From Campylobacter showae (GTDB lineage: Bacteria; Campylobacterota; Campylobacteria; Campylobacterales; Campylobacteraceae), in contig NZ_LR535679.1 of assembly GCF_900699785.1 (NCBI RefSeq), positions 1-64,000 of the forward strand: 64,000 bases of DNA, given 5' to 3'. The notes below the pieces were generated by a model, which saw only the letters and a program-made list of their open reading frames with translations, had not been told where the DNA came from and did no database searches. Below, in pieces: positions 28,322 to 36,524 of this stretch (its first letter is position 1; every line of letters starts with the position of its first letter). The translations under genes and the position numbers were made by a program.

Positions 28322-29607
28322 AATCAAACTCAAATTTGACCACGCAAGAGTCGCGCCGAGAGAAGGTATTTTTTAAAACATTCGGCTGCCGCACGAACAT
28401 CTACGACACCGAGCTGATGAAAAGCTACGTCAAAGACTACGATATAGTTAGCGACGAAAACGAAGCCGACATCGTAGTAGTAAACTCCTGCACGGTCACA
28501 AACTCTGCAGATAGCGGCGCGCGTAGCTACATAAACGGCATAAAAAAGCGCGGCGCTAGAGTGATACTAACGGGCTGCGGCGCGGTGAGTAAGGGCAAGG
28601 AGCTGTTTAACAAAAGCGCGGTTTTCGGCGTGATAGGCGCGAGTAAAAAAGAGGATATAAACGCGCTGCTAAAGTCGCAAGATCCGTTTTTCGAGCTGGG
28701 AAATTTAAAAAGCATCGACAAAAATATCGTAACGAACTACGAAAATCACACCAAAGCCTTTATCAAGATCCAAGAGGGCTGCGACTTTGCCTGCAGTTAC
28801 TGCATCATCCCAGCCGTTCGCGGCAAGGCGCGCAGTATGGACGAGGAAGCGATCTTGCGCGAGGCTAAAATTTTAGCCTATAACGGCTATAACGAGCTAG
28901 TGCTAACGGGCACAAATATCGGCAGCTACGGCAAGGATACGGGCTCAAGCCTAGGTCGCTTACTAGGCAGGCTCGGTAAAATAGGCGGCATAAAGCGCAT
29001 AAGGCTAGGTAGTATAGAGCCCAGCCAGATAGACGAGAGTTTTCGCGAGATTTTAAAAGAGAGCTGGCTAGAGCGGCATCTGCACATCGCGCTTCAGCAC
29101 ACGAGCGAGGCGATGCTGCGTATCATGAGGCGGCGAAATCAGGCCTTTAAAGACTTGGAACTATTTTTGGAGCTTAGCCAGATGGGTTTTGCGCTAGGAA
29201 CCGACTATATCGTTGGGCATCCGGGCGAGAGCGAGGAAATCTGGAGCGAGGCGCTGATAAATTTTAAAAAATTTCCGCTCACGCATCTACACTGCTTTGC
29301 GTATTCGCCGAGAACCGGCACGCACTCGGCGGATATGAAAATGGACGTTAGCGGCGATGTGGCGAAGGCTAGGCTTAAAATTTTAAAGCAAATCGTAGCG
29401 GAAAATAATTTTAAATTTAGACAAGAGCACGCCAAAAAAGGCGGGAGTCTAAACGTTTTGGTCGAGCAGCTAAACGGCGAATTTTACGAAGGTTTCGATC
29501 AGTTTTATAATAAAGTAAAAATCAAAACGGATAAGCAAATTTTAAAAGAGTGGGCGGTCATAGATAAATTTGAAGTAAAAAGCGAGGGCGACTATGCACA
29601 AATTTAA
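28318..29607 (+). CDS. mtaB: tRNA t6A37 methylthiotransferase MtaB
   Basis: A radical-SAM enzyme that adds a methylthio group to t6A at position 37 of ANN-decoding tRNAs. The N-terminal UPF0004 domain has its cluster cysteines (TFGCRTN at about 21-27, VNSCTV, LTGCGA), the radical-SAM domain has CDFACSYCIIP (Cx3Cx2C), and the motif RLGSIEPSQID is typical. Order and spacing fit MtaB rather than MiaB (FGCRTN rather than TYGCQMN). The C-terminal TRAM-like part is short. It overlaps the preceding mscS by four bases and the next gene by 14. Confidence 0.93.
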   Translation: MKSNSNLTTQESRREKVFFKTFGCRTNIYDTELMKSYVKDYDIVSDENEADIVVVNSCTVTNSADSGARSYINGIKKRGARVILTGCGAVSKGKELFNKSAVFGVIGASKKEDINALLKSQDPFFELGNLKSIDKNIVTNYENHTKAFIKIQEGCDFACSYCIIPAVRGKARSMDEEAILREAKILAYNGYNELVLTGTNIGSYGKDTGSSLGRLLGRLGKIGGIKRIRLGSIEPSQIDESFREILKESWLERHLHIALQHTSEAMLRIMRRRNQAFKDLELFLELSQMGFALGTDYIVGHPGESEEIWSEALINFKKFPLTHLHCFAYSPRTGTHSADMKMDVSGDVAKARLKILKQIVAENNFKFRQEHAKKGGSLNVLVEQLNGEFYEGFDQFYNKVKIKTDKQILKEWAVIDKFEVKSEGDYAQI

Positions 29608-31261
29608 GCTAAATAAACAAAAGATCATCGTGATTTTGACGGCTATTTTGGCGGTTTTGCTAGCCGTTGCGGTAGGCAGAAGCCAGCCCAAAAATATAAT
29701 GTACGAAAGCTATGAAAAGCTACTAGAGGGCGACATGATCGCAAGCGCGACCGTAAACGGCGGCGAGCTGGAGCTCACAACTAAGGGCGGCAACAAATAT
29801 ATCATCGTAAAAGACGGCGTGGATATGCGCGCTCTGGTGCAAAAAGTGCCCGTTGATCTAAAAAAAGAGACGCCCGTGCTGGATGAAATTTTAGCCGTGC
29901 TAGCGCTGCTTGCTATCTGTTTTGCGGGGCTTGCGGTTTATGCGAGGTTTAAAAAACAAAGACTCGCCGCTCAAAACGAAAATCAAAAAGCAAACGTCTA
30001 TGAGTATGAAAATATCTCGGCTAGCTCCGTGCAGCCTGCTATCTCAAATGTCAAATTTAGCGACGTGGCGGGCATAAAAGACGTCAAATTTGAGCTAAGC
30101 GAGATAGTAGATTTTCTAAAAAATCCGACTAAATATAAAAAATTCGGCATCAAAATGCCAAAAGGCGTGCTGATGGTGGGGCCTCCTGGCGTGGGTAAAA
30201 CACTGGTGGCAAAGGCTGTTGCGGGCGAGGCGGGAGTGCCGTTTTTTTACCAAAGCGGAGCTAGTTTCGTGCAAATTTACGTCGGTATGGGCGCAAAACG
30301 CGTGCATGAGCTGTTTTTAAAGGCTAAAGCCTATGCGCCGTCCATCATCTTTATCGACGAGATCGACGCCGTGGGCAAGGTACGCGGCGGCAACCGAAAC
30401 GACGAGCGCGAGGCCACGCTAAATCAGCTACTTACCGAAATGGACGGCTTTGAGGATAACTCGGGCGTCATCGTGATCGCTGCGACCAACCGCATCGAGA
30501 TGATAGACGAGGCGTTGCTGCGCTCTGGGCGATTTGATAGACGAATTTTTCTTTCGATGCCAGATTTTGCCGATAGGGTCGAGATTTTAAAATCCTATCT
30601 AAAAGATAAAAACACGAGCGTAGAGGCTCAGGACGTGGCGCGCATTAGCGTCGGCTTTAGCGGGGCGGCGCTTTCTACGCTGGTAAACGAAGCCGCGATA
30701 AACGCGCTAAGACGCGGCGTCGAGATAATCGAATTTAGCGATTTTGAAAGCGTTTTAAACAAAGTCCTACTCGGTAAAAAGAGGATTTTAAGCTACAACG
30801 ACGAGGAAAAGCGCATCCAAGCGCTCTATCAGGGCGCAAAAGCCTTGGCGGCGTATTGGTTCGGGATAGAATTTGAAAAAATTTCGCTCGTCGAGGAGCA
30901 GTTTATGCGTCCAGAGCGAGAGATAGAGTCGCGCTCGCAGATGTTTGCTCGTATCAAGGTCTGTTTGGCGGGTATGAGCGCGCTAAAGATGGTCAAAGAC
31001 GATACGTTTTCAAACTCGAACGCCGACATCCAAAAGGCCCGCGAGATCGCGCAAAACATGGTCTTTGAGTATGGCATGGGGCATACCTTTACGCCAAGCA
31101 CGGCGGAGGCCGAGGAGCTACTGCAAGAGGCGTACGCCGAGGTCGGAACGTTTTTAGCGGGCATGAAAACTCAGCTAGAGCGCATCAGCGAGCATATCGA
31201 GATTTTTGAGAGTATCGATAAAGACGCGCTGGGCAAAATTATCAAAGAGTATTACAACTAA
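29594..31261 (+). CDS. FtsH-like AAA+ membrane protein lacking the zinc-protease motif
   Basis: A 555-residue FtsH paralogue. It has two membrane helices (about 12-30 and 96-115) around a small periplasmic domain. An intact AAA+ module follows: Walker [20 protein letters not shown], pore-loop [18 protein letters not shown], Walker [12 protein letters not shown], and the second region of homology [20 protein letters not shown]. Where FtsH has HEAGH, this protein has YQGAK (412-416), so both zinc histidines and the catalytic glutamate are gone. The distal helical domain is retained ([21 protein letters not shown]). It is therefore probably an ATP-driven unfoldase or scaffold, not a protease. 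It overlaps mtaB by 14 bases. Confidence 0.9.
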   Translation: MHKFKLNKQKIIVILTAILAVLLAVAVGRSQPKNIMYESYEKLLEGDMIASATVNGGELELTTKGGNKYIIVKDGVDMRALVQKVPVDLKKETPVLDEILAVLALLAICFAGLAVYARFKKQRLAAQNENQKANVYEYENISASSVQPAISNVKFSDVAGIKDVKFELSEIVDFLKNPTKYKKFGIKMPKGVLMVGPPGVGKTLVAKAVAGEAGVPFFYQSGASFVQIYVGMGAKRVHELFLKAKAYAPSIIFIDEIDAVGKVRGGNRNDEREATLNQLLTEMDGFEDNSGVIVIAATNRIEMIDEALLRSGRFDRRIFLSMPDFADRVEILKSYLKDKNTSVEAQDVARISVGFSGAALSTLVNEAAINALRRGVEIIEFSDFESVLNKVLLGKKRILSYNDEEKRIQALYQGAKALAAYWFGIEFEKISLVEEQFMRPEREIESRSQMFARIKVCLAGMSALKMVKDDTFSNSNADIQKAREIAQNMVFEYGMGHTFTPSTAEAEELLQEAYAEVGTFLAGMKTQLERISEHIEIFESIDKDALGKIIKEYYN

Positions 31262-31277
31262 ATTTAAGGAGAAAAAA

Positions 31278-31817
31278 GTGAAAGCAAAAATAGGCATATT
31301 GACGCTTAGCGACCGCGCTAGCGAGGGCAAGTACGACGATCTATCTGGTGCGGCGATAAAAGAGGTTTTAGACGGCTGGATAACGAGCGAGCGCGAGTAT
31401 TTTTACGAGGTGATCCCCGACGAGATCGAGCTTATAAAAGAGCGCCTAAAACACATGGTAGACGAACTAGGCTGCGATCTAGTGCTAACTACGGGCGGCA
31501 CGGGACCGGCTCCTCGCGACGTGACGCCTGAGGCAACCGAAGCCGTGTGCGAAAAGATGATGCCAGGCTTTGGCGAGCTAATGCGCGCAGCTAGCCTAAA
31601 ATACGTACCCACGGCGATCCTATCGCGCCAAACCGCAGGTATCAGAGGGCACGCGCTCATCGTAAATTTACCCGGCCAGCCAAAGGCGATCAGAGAGTGC
31701 CTAGAGCCCGTATTTCCTGCGATCCCGTACTGCATCGACCTGATCGGCGGCGCATTTATCGAGACTGATGAGAGCGTGATGAAGGTGTTTCGCCCGAAAC
31801 AAAAGAAAATTTCATGA
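31278..31817 (+). CDS. mog: Molybdopterin adenylyltransferase
   Basis: MogA adenylates molybdopterin before molybdenum insertion, in molybdenum-cofactor synthesis. I set the start at GTG 31278 because AAGGAG precedes it by six bases and the protein then begins with the family's first strand (KAKIGILTLSDRASEGKYDD). The 179 residues contain the signature LVLTTGGTGPAPRDVTPEATEA's core TTGGTGPAPRD and the MPGFGELMR loop, and end with the PGQPKAIREC segment. A longer frame from 31206 overlaps the preceding gene and is not needed. Confidence 0.92.
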   Translation: MKAKIGILTLSDRASEGKYDDLSGAAIKEVLDGWITSEREYFYEVIPDEIELIKERLKHMVDELGCDLVLTTGGTGPAPRDVTPEATEAVCEKMMPGFGELMRAASLKYVPTAILSRQTAGIRGHALIVNLPGQPKAIRECLEPVFPAIPYCIDLIGGAFIETDESVMKVFRPKQKKIS

Positions 31818-31824
31818 TCCACGC

Positions 31825-32484
31825 GTGCTAAACTTTTTTGAAAATATAAATTTAAAGGCTACGAGGCTGCTTGAGGGCTACTATTCGCTCTTTTGCGGCC
31901 TATTTGTGCTTTGCGTCGGCATTTATGTGCTCGCACTCGTTTTTAGGGTCGAATGGCTTTTGCTTGCCTCTAGCGCTTTTGTCTACGCGTGCTTTGTCCT
32001 GCTTGCGTTTCGCTCGCTTTTTTGGTTTGTTTTGAGCCTAATTTTTTCGCCCGCTTTTGCTATAGTCGTACGCGAGCGTTACGATGAAAATTTATTTTTA
32101 GACGTGGTTTTTGCGCTTATTTGGATACTTTGCTGGCTATTTTTATCTCTAGCCGTTAGTGAAAATATCTCAAAACTCGGTAACGAAATCGTATCTAAAA
32201 TTTTACGCATCGCCGCGCTTTTTGCAGTGATCGGCGTTTATTACGTCAGTATCGAAAATAGCCTAAATTTACAAGCTATTTTACAAGACACCGTTACGCT
32301 TCGCATTGTACTTATCGCCATAAATATCTATATGTTTCCGTCTCTTATCGCACTTTTGGTGCTTGATTTGCGCGGGTATTATTTGAAAAACAAAGACACA
32401 AAAATGGCTAAATTTTCATTTTTTAATTTCACCAAAGAAGCTTTAAAAGTAATCAAATTTATTGCTTTAAGGCGTAAAATTTGA
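31825..32484 (+). CDS. Uncharacterised integral membrane protein
   Basis: A 219-residue protein with five or six hydrophobic helices (for example LLEGYYSLFCGLFVLCVGIY, LVFRVEWLLLASSAFVYACF region, VVFALIWILCWLFLSLAV, ILRIAALFAVIGVYYV, IVLIAINIYMFPSLIALLVL) and a basic C-terminus. I do not recognise the family. The likely start is GTG 31825, eight bases after mog, with no good ribosome-binding site, so it may depend on coupling to mog. It has no terminator of its own that I can see. Confidence 0.65.
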   Translation: MLNFFENINLKATRLLEGYYSLFCGLFVLCVGIYVLALVFRVEWLLLASSAFVYACFVLLAFRSLFWFVLSLIFSPAFAIVVRERYDENLFLDVVFALIWILCWLFLSLAVSENISKLGNEIVSKILRIAALFAVIGVYYVSIENSLNLQAILQDTVTLRIVLIAINIYMFPSLIALLVLDLRGYYLKNKDTKMAKFSFFNFTKEALKVIKFIALRRKI

Positions 32485-32660
32485 ACACATAAACTATTTA
32501 TACAGTCTCTAAAAAATGCTATTTTTTGTAAATTCGAGAGGCAGAAAACCGCTTTACCGATTTTGATTAGTTGCGGTGAAGTTAAAATTTTAGTAAAATT
32601 CTGGATGCTTTTTGGCGCGACGAAGGTTTGCGGTTAAATTTGATAAAGTAGACCTCGCAA

Positions 32661-32691
32661 CGTAAAGCCGAATTTAAATTTCGGCTTTACG
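32661..32691 (-). terminator. Hairpin downstream of dedA
   Basis: Perfect 12-bp arms CGTAAAGCCGAA (32661-32672) and TTCGGCTTTACG (32680-32691), 20 bases past the dedA stop and between converging genes. There is no clear T run, so a terminator by position and stem strength only. Confidence 0.6.
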
Positions 32692-32710
32692 AGCTGGTTT
32701 GCTCGGCGGC

Positions 32711-33337
32711 TTATTCTAGCTCTTTAGCGCCGATTTTTGATTTTTTACTTAGTCGTTTTACGTAAACAATATAAAGCGCGGTGAGCAGACCGACTGCGGC
32801 GAGTAGAGCGACTACGATGTGGCTAAACGCGCTCTTGTCGTAGTTTTTGCCTAGATACCAGCCCACTGATAGCAGTATGGCGACCCAGATGCCTGCACCC
32901 AGAGTCGTGTAGAGGCTAAATTTAAAAAGATTCATCTTAGCAAGGCCCGCCGGCAGGCTGATATACTGGCGGATGCCCGGGATCAGGCGGCAGTTAAAGG
33001 TCGAAATCTCGCCGTGTCTTTTGAAAAACGCCTCGAATTTTCGCATTTTTACCTTCGTGATGCCGACGTATTTGCCGTATTTTAGCACGAGCTCGCGCCC
33101 GAAAAAGTAGCATAGATAGTAGTTAAACACTGCTCCTGCGAGGCTACCTGCCGTGCCGGCGCACCACGCTAGCACTAGGCTCATTTGTTCCTGATGCGCT
33201 AGATAACCCGCCGGGATCATCGCCACTTCGCTTGGAAACGGGAAAAACGAACTCTCTAAAAACATCATCAAAAATATGCCCGCATATCCCCACTCGCCGA
33301 CGGTTTGGACGATAAAATTTACAAAATCGCCTAGCAT
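32711..33337 (-). CDS. DedA-family membrane protein
   Basis: DedA/SNARE-associated proteins are inner-membrane flippases or transporters; some members move undecaprenyl phosphate and the family is tied to membrane-potential homeostasis. The 208-residue protein has the signature region LMMFLESSFFPFPSEVAMIPAGYLAHQ (split here: ESSFFPFPSEV, PAGYLA) and the second conserved segment FNCRLIPGIRQYISLPAGLAKM's core RLIPGIRQYISLPAG with its conserved Arg and Gly. Several hydrophobic helices follow. AAGGAGAAAAATG-like spacing marks the start. It is a single-gene unit downstream of the metQ cluster. Confidence 0.9.
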   Translation of the reverse strand: MLGDFVNFIVQTVGEWGYAGIFLMMFLESSFFPFPSEVAMIPAGYLAHQEQMSLVLAWCAGTAGSLAGAVFNYYLCYFFGRELVLKYGKYVGITKVKMRKFEAFFKRHGEISTFNCRLIPGIRQYISLPAGLAKMNLFKFSLYTTLGAGIWVAILLSVGWYLGKNYDKSAFSHIVVALLAAVGLLTALYIVYVKRLSKKSKIGAKELE

Positions 33338-33639
33338 TTTTCTCCTTAAATTTAAAATTATGATTTTAGCAAACTACGTTAAATTTTAGCTTTATACGGC
33401 TGCAAAACAAATTTTGACGGTGAGAGGGGCGTGCGCGAGATAGTATTAAATTTTGCGTTTTTTGGGATTAGTTTTAGGATGGGTAAAACGGCGCGTAGCG
33501 GTTAAATTTGGTTTGTAAATTTAACCTCGTCCGCTTGAGAGTCAAATTTGATGTTTAAAGCTGAAATTTGACTCAACTTTTCGGCCGAACTTAATCGGCC
33601 TAAAATAACAGCCTGCGTCAAAGCGCAAGCTCCAAGAAA
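33338..33639. other. Intergenic region between metQ and dedA
   Basis: 302 bases with several AAATTT words. A 6-bp stem GGCCGA (33583-33588) / TCGGCC (33595-33600) with A/T flanks lies about 40 bases past the third metQ stop and may terminate the met cluster. The dedA promoter is expected near 33340-33400. No gene was recognised. Confidence 0.5.
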
Positions 33640-34419
33640 TCAAAACACGGGCAGGATCGCTCCGTCGTATCTTTTTAGGATAAACTCTTTCGTCTCTGGG
33701 CTGGTTGCGGCTTTAACTAGAGCTTTGATTTTCGGGCTATTTTCGTTGCCTGCTTTGACCGCGATGATGTTGGCGTACGGGCTTTCGGTGCCCTCGATAG
33801 CTAGCGAGTCTTTTTTAGGATTCATACCGATATCAAGGACGAAATTCGTGCTTATGGCTGCAAGATCGACTTCATCTAGCGTGCGGGGTATCTGCGCGCC
33901 CTCAAGCTCGACGAAATTTAGGCGCTTTGGATTTTTCACGATGTCTTTTGGCGTGGCTAGCTCAGCACTCTTATCTAGCTCGATGAGGCCTGCTTTTTGC
34001 AAGATATTTAGCGCTCTGTTGCCGTTAGTCGGGTCGTAGGCGGTCGCGACTTTAGCGCCGTCTTTTAGCTCGCTTAGGCTCTTTATCTTTTTTGAGTAAA
34101 AGCCCAGCGGCTCAAGATGTATCGCCGCGGCGGTTATCAGAGTCGTGCCTTTTGTTTCATTGTGATTTTTTAGATACGGCCAGTGTTGAAAGAAATTTGC
34201 GTCCAAATCGCCGTCTTGCGTCGCTAAATTTGGGATCGAGTAGTCGTTTATCTCTTTGATGACTAGATCGTAGCCCTCTTTTGCTAGGACGGGTTTGATA
34301 AACTCCATGATCTCCGCGTGAGGCACGGGCGAGACGGCTACTACGATAGTGTGATCTTTATCTGCTGCATAGAGGTTAAAGGCTAGCGCCAAACTTGCTA
34401 AAATTTTAAAAACTTTCAT
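33640..34419 (-). CDS. metQ: MetQ/NlpA-family methionine-binding protein, third copy
   Basis: Periplasmic substrate-binding protein of the MetNIQ importer, 259 residues. The signal peptide (MKVFKILASLALAFNLYAADK) has no lipobox Cys, so it should be soluble rather than a lipoprotein. Family motifs include VSPVPHAEIMEFIKPVLAKEGY, NLATQDGDLDANFFQHWPYL, and DEVDLAAISTNFVLDIGM. It is the most divergent of the three tandem copies in ligand-facing positions (for example HWPYL rather than LPYM/LPYL). It may bind a different amino acid or peptide. A 40-bp hairpin shared with the second copy precedes it. Confidence 0.92.
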   Translation of the reverse strand: MKVFKILASLALAFNLYAADKDHTIVVAVSPVPHAEIMEFIKPVLAKEGYDLVIKEINDYSIPNLATQDGDLDANFFQHWPYLKNHNETKGTTLITAAAIHLEPLGFYSKKIKSLSELKDGAKVATAYDPTNGNRALNILQKAGLIELDKSAELATPKDIVKNPKRLNFVELEGAQIPRTLDEVDLAAISTNFVLDIGMNPKKDSLAIEGTESPYANIIAVKAGNENSPKIKALVKAATSPETKEFILKRYDGAILPVF

Positions 34420-34443
34420 TATATTTTCCTTTTTTTTATTTTG

Positions 34444-34483
34444 AAAAACGGCGCTAAAAAGGTAAAAGCTTTTACGCCGTTTT
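34444..34483 (-). promoter_or_regulatory. 40-bp hairpin upstream of the third metQ (copy 1)
   Basis: The 40 bases are identical to 35404-35443. The outer stem AAAACGGCG/CGCCGTTTT encloses a TAAAAGCTTTTA palindrome. On the transcript the right arm ends in a U run and an ACCUUUUU segment can pair with the A/G-rich ribosome-binding site just downstream. It could be an attenuator or a translational switch. Confidence 0.65.
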
Positions 34484-34610
34484 GTTTTTGGAGATTTTTC
34501 TCGACTATTTTTGGTTTTTCAAATTTGGGCCGTAAAATTTAAGCAAAAAGCGCCTATGGCGATTTTTAAAGCTAAATTTTATGATGGCAAATCAGTCAAA
34601 TTTGACGCGA

Positions 34611-35384
34611 TCAGAAGCTCGGTATCACCGCGCCTTGATAGCGCTTTACGATAAAGTCTTTAACCTCGGGAGTTAGTATCGCTTTATCTAGAGCCTTGAT
34701 TTTCGGGTTATTTTCGTTGCCGGCCTTGGTCGCTACGTAGTTGGTGTACGGGCTATCTTTATCCTCGAGGATTAGCGCGTCTTTGGTCGGTTTGAGGCCG
34801 ACGTCCAGGGCGTAGTTTACGTTGATAAATGCTAGCGCGACGTCGTCGAGAGAGCGGGGCGTCTGCGCAGACTCCATCTCTTTAAATTTGAGATTTTTCG
34901 GATTTTCTATGATATCTAGCGAGGATTTGTATTCGCCCTCTTTAGCCTTTACGATGCCGGCTTTCTCGAGCAAATTTATCGAGCGCGTCGAGTCTGCGGC
35001 GTTGTTTGAGATAGCGATGATATCGCCGTCTTTTAGCTCGTCTAGGCTTTTTATCTTTTTAGAATACGCTCCCATAGGCTCGACGTGAACGCCCGCGGTC
35101 GGCACGATGTGAGTGCCTTTGTCTTTGTTAAACGACTTCATGTACGGCAGGCCTTGGAAGTAGTTGGCGTCGAGTTCGCCGTTTTCGACGGCGAGGTTTG
35201 GTATCACGTAGTCGTTAAAGATTTTGACGTCGAGCTTGTAGCCTTCTTTTTCTAGGATCGGCTTTACGACCTCTTCTAAAATCTCGGCATGCGGTACGGG
35301 AGATGCGCCTACGGTAATGGTTTTGTCGCTAGCATACAGGCCACTAGCTAAAAGCGCGCCCAGAAGTATTTTTGAAAATTGCAT
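34611..35384 (-). CDS. metQ: MetQ/NlpA-family methionine-binding protein, second copy
   Basis: A 257-residue periplasmic binding protein paralogous to its two neighbours. The signal peptide (MQFSKILLGALLASGLYASDK) lacks a lipobox Cys. Motifs: GASPVPHAEILEEVVKPIL, NLAVENGELDANYFQGLPYM, SLDDVALAFINVNYALDVGL, and the C-terminal DFIVKRYQGAVIPSF. It uses the MetN/MetI pair encoded upstream on the same strand. The shared 40-bp hairpin precedes its ribosome-binding site (AAAAAAGG). Three adjacent binding proteins for one transporter suggest widened or graded substrate range. Confidence 0.93.
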   Translation of the reverse strand: MQFSKILLGALLASGLYASDKTITVGASPVPHAEILEEVVKPILEKEGYKLDVKIFNDYVIPNLAVENGELDANYFQGLPYMKSFNKDKGTHIVPTAGVHVEPMGAYSKKIKSLDELKDGDIIAISNNAADSTRSINLLEKAGIVKAKEGEYKSSLDIIENPKNLKFKEMESAQTPRSLDDVALAFINVNYALDVGLKPTKDALILEDKDSPYTNYVATKAGNENNPKIKALDKAILTPEVKDFIVKRYQGAVIPSF

Positions 35385-35403
35385 TATTATTCCTTTTTTG
35401 ATA

Positions 35404-35443
35404 AAAAACGGCGCTAAAAAGGTAAAAGCTTTTACGCCGTTTT
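35404..35443 (-). promoter_or_regulatory. 40-bp hairpin upstream of the second metQ (copy 2)
   Basis: Identical over 40 bases to 34444-34483 and exactly 960 bases from it, in the same position relative to the metQ start. The rest of the two intergenic spacers is not similar, so this element has been specifically conserved. Confidence 0.65.
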
Positions 35444-35535
35444 ATTTTAAGAGCGGTCTCTAAACTAAATTTGGATTCGTCGTTTCGTTAAATTTGCCCG
35501 CGCCGCTAAATTTGAGCGGGCGAGGCTAAATTTGA

Positions 35536-36309
35536 TTAAAACGTCGGGATTATCGCGCCTTTATATTTTTCCTCGATAAATTTCTTTACCTCCGGGCTCG
35601 TGACTGCTTTGTCTAGAGCCTTGATTTTTGGGCTGTTTTCGTTGCCGACTTTGACTACGACGTAGTTGGTGTACGGGCTATCTTTGCTCTCAAGCACGAG
35701 TGCGTCTTTGGTTGGGTTTAGGTTGGTGTTTAGAGCGTAGTTCGTGTTGATAACGGCGATGGCGACGTCATCTAGCGTACGAGGAACTTGAGCGGTCTCG
35801 ATCTCTTCAAATTTTAGCTTTTTCGGGTTTTCCGTGATATCAAGCGGAGTTTTTAGAGGGTTGCCGTTTAGCTTGATAAGACCTGCGCTAGCTAGCACGT
35901 CAAGCGCGCGGCTCTCGTTTGTCGGGTCGTTTGGTATCGCTACGGTGCTACCGTCTTTTAGCTCTTTGATATCTTTTATCTTTTTAGAGTAAACGCCCAT
36001 AGGCTCGAGGTGAACGCCAACCGTTTTAACTAGATGGGTGCCTTTGTTTTTGTTAAATTCCTCAAGATACGGCAGGTGCTGGAAGTAGTTAGCGTCTAGA
36101 TCGCCGTCTTCGGTGGCTAAATTTGGAGTAGAGTAGTCGTTAAATTCTTTGATCTCAAGAGTAAAGCCGTCTTTTGCAAGGATAGGTTTTACGACTTCTA
36201 AAATTTCAGCATGCGGAACGGGCGTAGCGCCTACGACGATTTTCTCGGCTGCATTTGCGGCGACTGTTAGGCTTAGAGCGACTAGAGAGTATTTGAGTAG
36301 ATTTTTCAT
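35536..36309 (-). CDS. metQ: MetQ/NlpA-family methionine-binding protein, first copy
   Basis: The metQ nearest metNI, 257 residues. The signal peptide (MKNLLKYSLVALSLTVAANA, then AEK) has no lipobox. Motifs: GATPVPHAEILEVVKPILAKDGF, YSTPNLATEDGDLDANYFQHLPYL, DDVAIAVINTNYALNTNL and FIEEKYKGAIIPTF. Its ribosome-binding site (AAAAAGGATAT) lies inside one arm of an 11-bp hairpin, and a 19-codon leader ORF with its own promoter-like element lies upstream. It is probably the main methionine receptor of the cluster. Confidence 0.94.
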   Translation of the reverse strand: MKNLLKYSLVALSLTVAANAAEKIVVGATPVPHAEILEVVKPILAKDGFTLEIKEFNDYSTPNLATEDGDLDANYFQHLPYLEEFNKNKGTHLVKTVGVHLEPMGVYSKKIKDIKELKDGSTVAIPNDPTNESRALDVLASAGLIKLNGNPLKTPLDITENPKKLKFEEIETAQVPRTLDDVAIAVINTNYALNTNLNPTKDALVLESKDSPYTNYVVVKVGNENSPKIKALDKAVTSPEVKKFIEEKYKGAIIPTF

Positions 36310-36312
36310 TTT

Positions 36313-36353
36313 ATATCCTTTTTAAAATTTGGCTAGCATTTAAAAAAGGATAT
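36313..36353 (-). promoter_or_regulatory. Stem that sequesters the metQ ribosome-binding site
   Basis: Perfect 11-bp arms ATATCCTTTTT (36313-36323) and AAAAAGGATAT (36343-36353), spacer 19. On the minus-strand transcript the second-formed arm carries the metQ Shine-Dalgarno AAAAAGGAU, four bases from the start codon, so the stem would block initiation. Confidence 0.65.
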
Positions 36354-36365
36354 GAGCGGAGGCTT

Positions 36366-36423
36366 AAATTTCTTTTTAAATGCTTAGCGAAACTAAGCGC
36401 TTAAAAAGAAATTTTGCGCTTAG
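36366..36423 (-). promoter_or_regulatory. Mutually exclusive hairpins in the metQ leader
   Basis: A long hairpin pairs 36366-36379 with 36401-36414 (14 bp perfect) and 36382-36387 with 36393-36398 (6 bp, loop CGAAA). The 36393-36400 segment (CTAAGCGC) can instead pair perfectly over 8 bp with 36416-36423 (GCGCTTAG), immediately after the leader stop codon. The alternatives cannot coexist, as in attenuators. Confidence 0.65.
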
Positions 36424-36425
36424 CG

Positions 36426-36485
36426 TTAGTCTTTCGACGACTTAAGTTCAGTGAAGCGACGCATTTCGCACATATCTGATTTCAT
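36426..36485 (-). CDS. Putative 19-residue leader peptide of metQ
   Basis: A short ORF too small for routine gene callers, in the 256-base gap between metI and the first metQ. It reads MKSDMCEMRRFTELKSSKD and stops at TAA. AAAGGA lies seven bases before the ATG, which is an excellent ribosome-binding site. Three of the first eight codons are Met and one is Cys. A promoter-like element lies about 35-40 bases upstream, and alternative hairpins start three bases after the stop codon. This arrangement fits a leader peptide whose translation, sensitive to Met (or Cys) supply, sets the fold of the RNA before metQ. The coding status is inferred from architecture only. Confidence 0.6.
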   Translation of the reverse strand: MKSDMCEMRRFTELKSSKD

Positions 36486-36518
36486 TTTCTATCCTTTCTT
36501 TGTAAAATTAATTTCGGG

Positions 36519-36524
36519 ATTTTA
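36519..36524 (-). promoter_or_regulatory. -10 element for the metQ leader transcript
   Basis: On the minus strand TAAAAT is preceded by TTTTTTTGCA, matching the T-tract plus extended -10 style of Campylobacter promoters. It would let the three metQ genes be transcribed separately from metNI. Confidence 0.5.

Noticed and set aside
31206-31277. Upstream extension of mog
   Set aside because: Overlaps the FtsH-like gene and adds non-conserved residues; GTG 31278 has a proper AAGGAG.
36366-36414. Simple intrinsic terminator between metI and metQ
   Set aside because: The stem is strong but is not followed by a U run on the minus-strand transcript, and one arm has an alternative partner, so I treat it as part of a leader switch.
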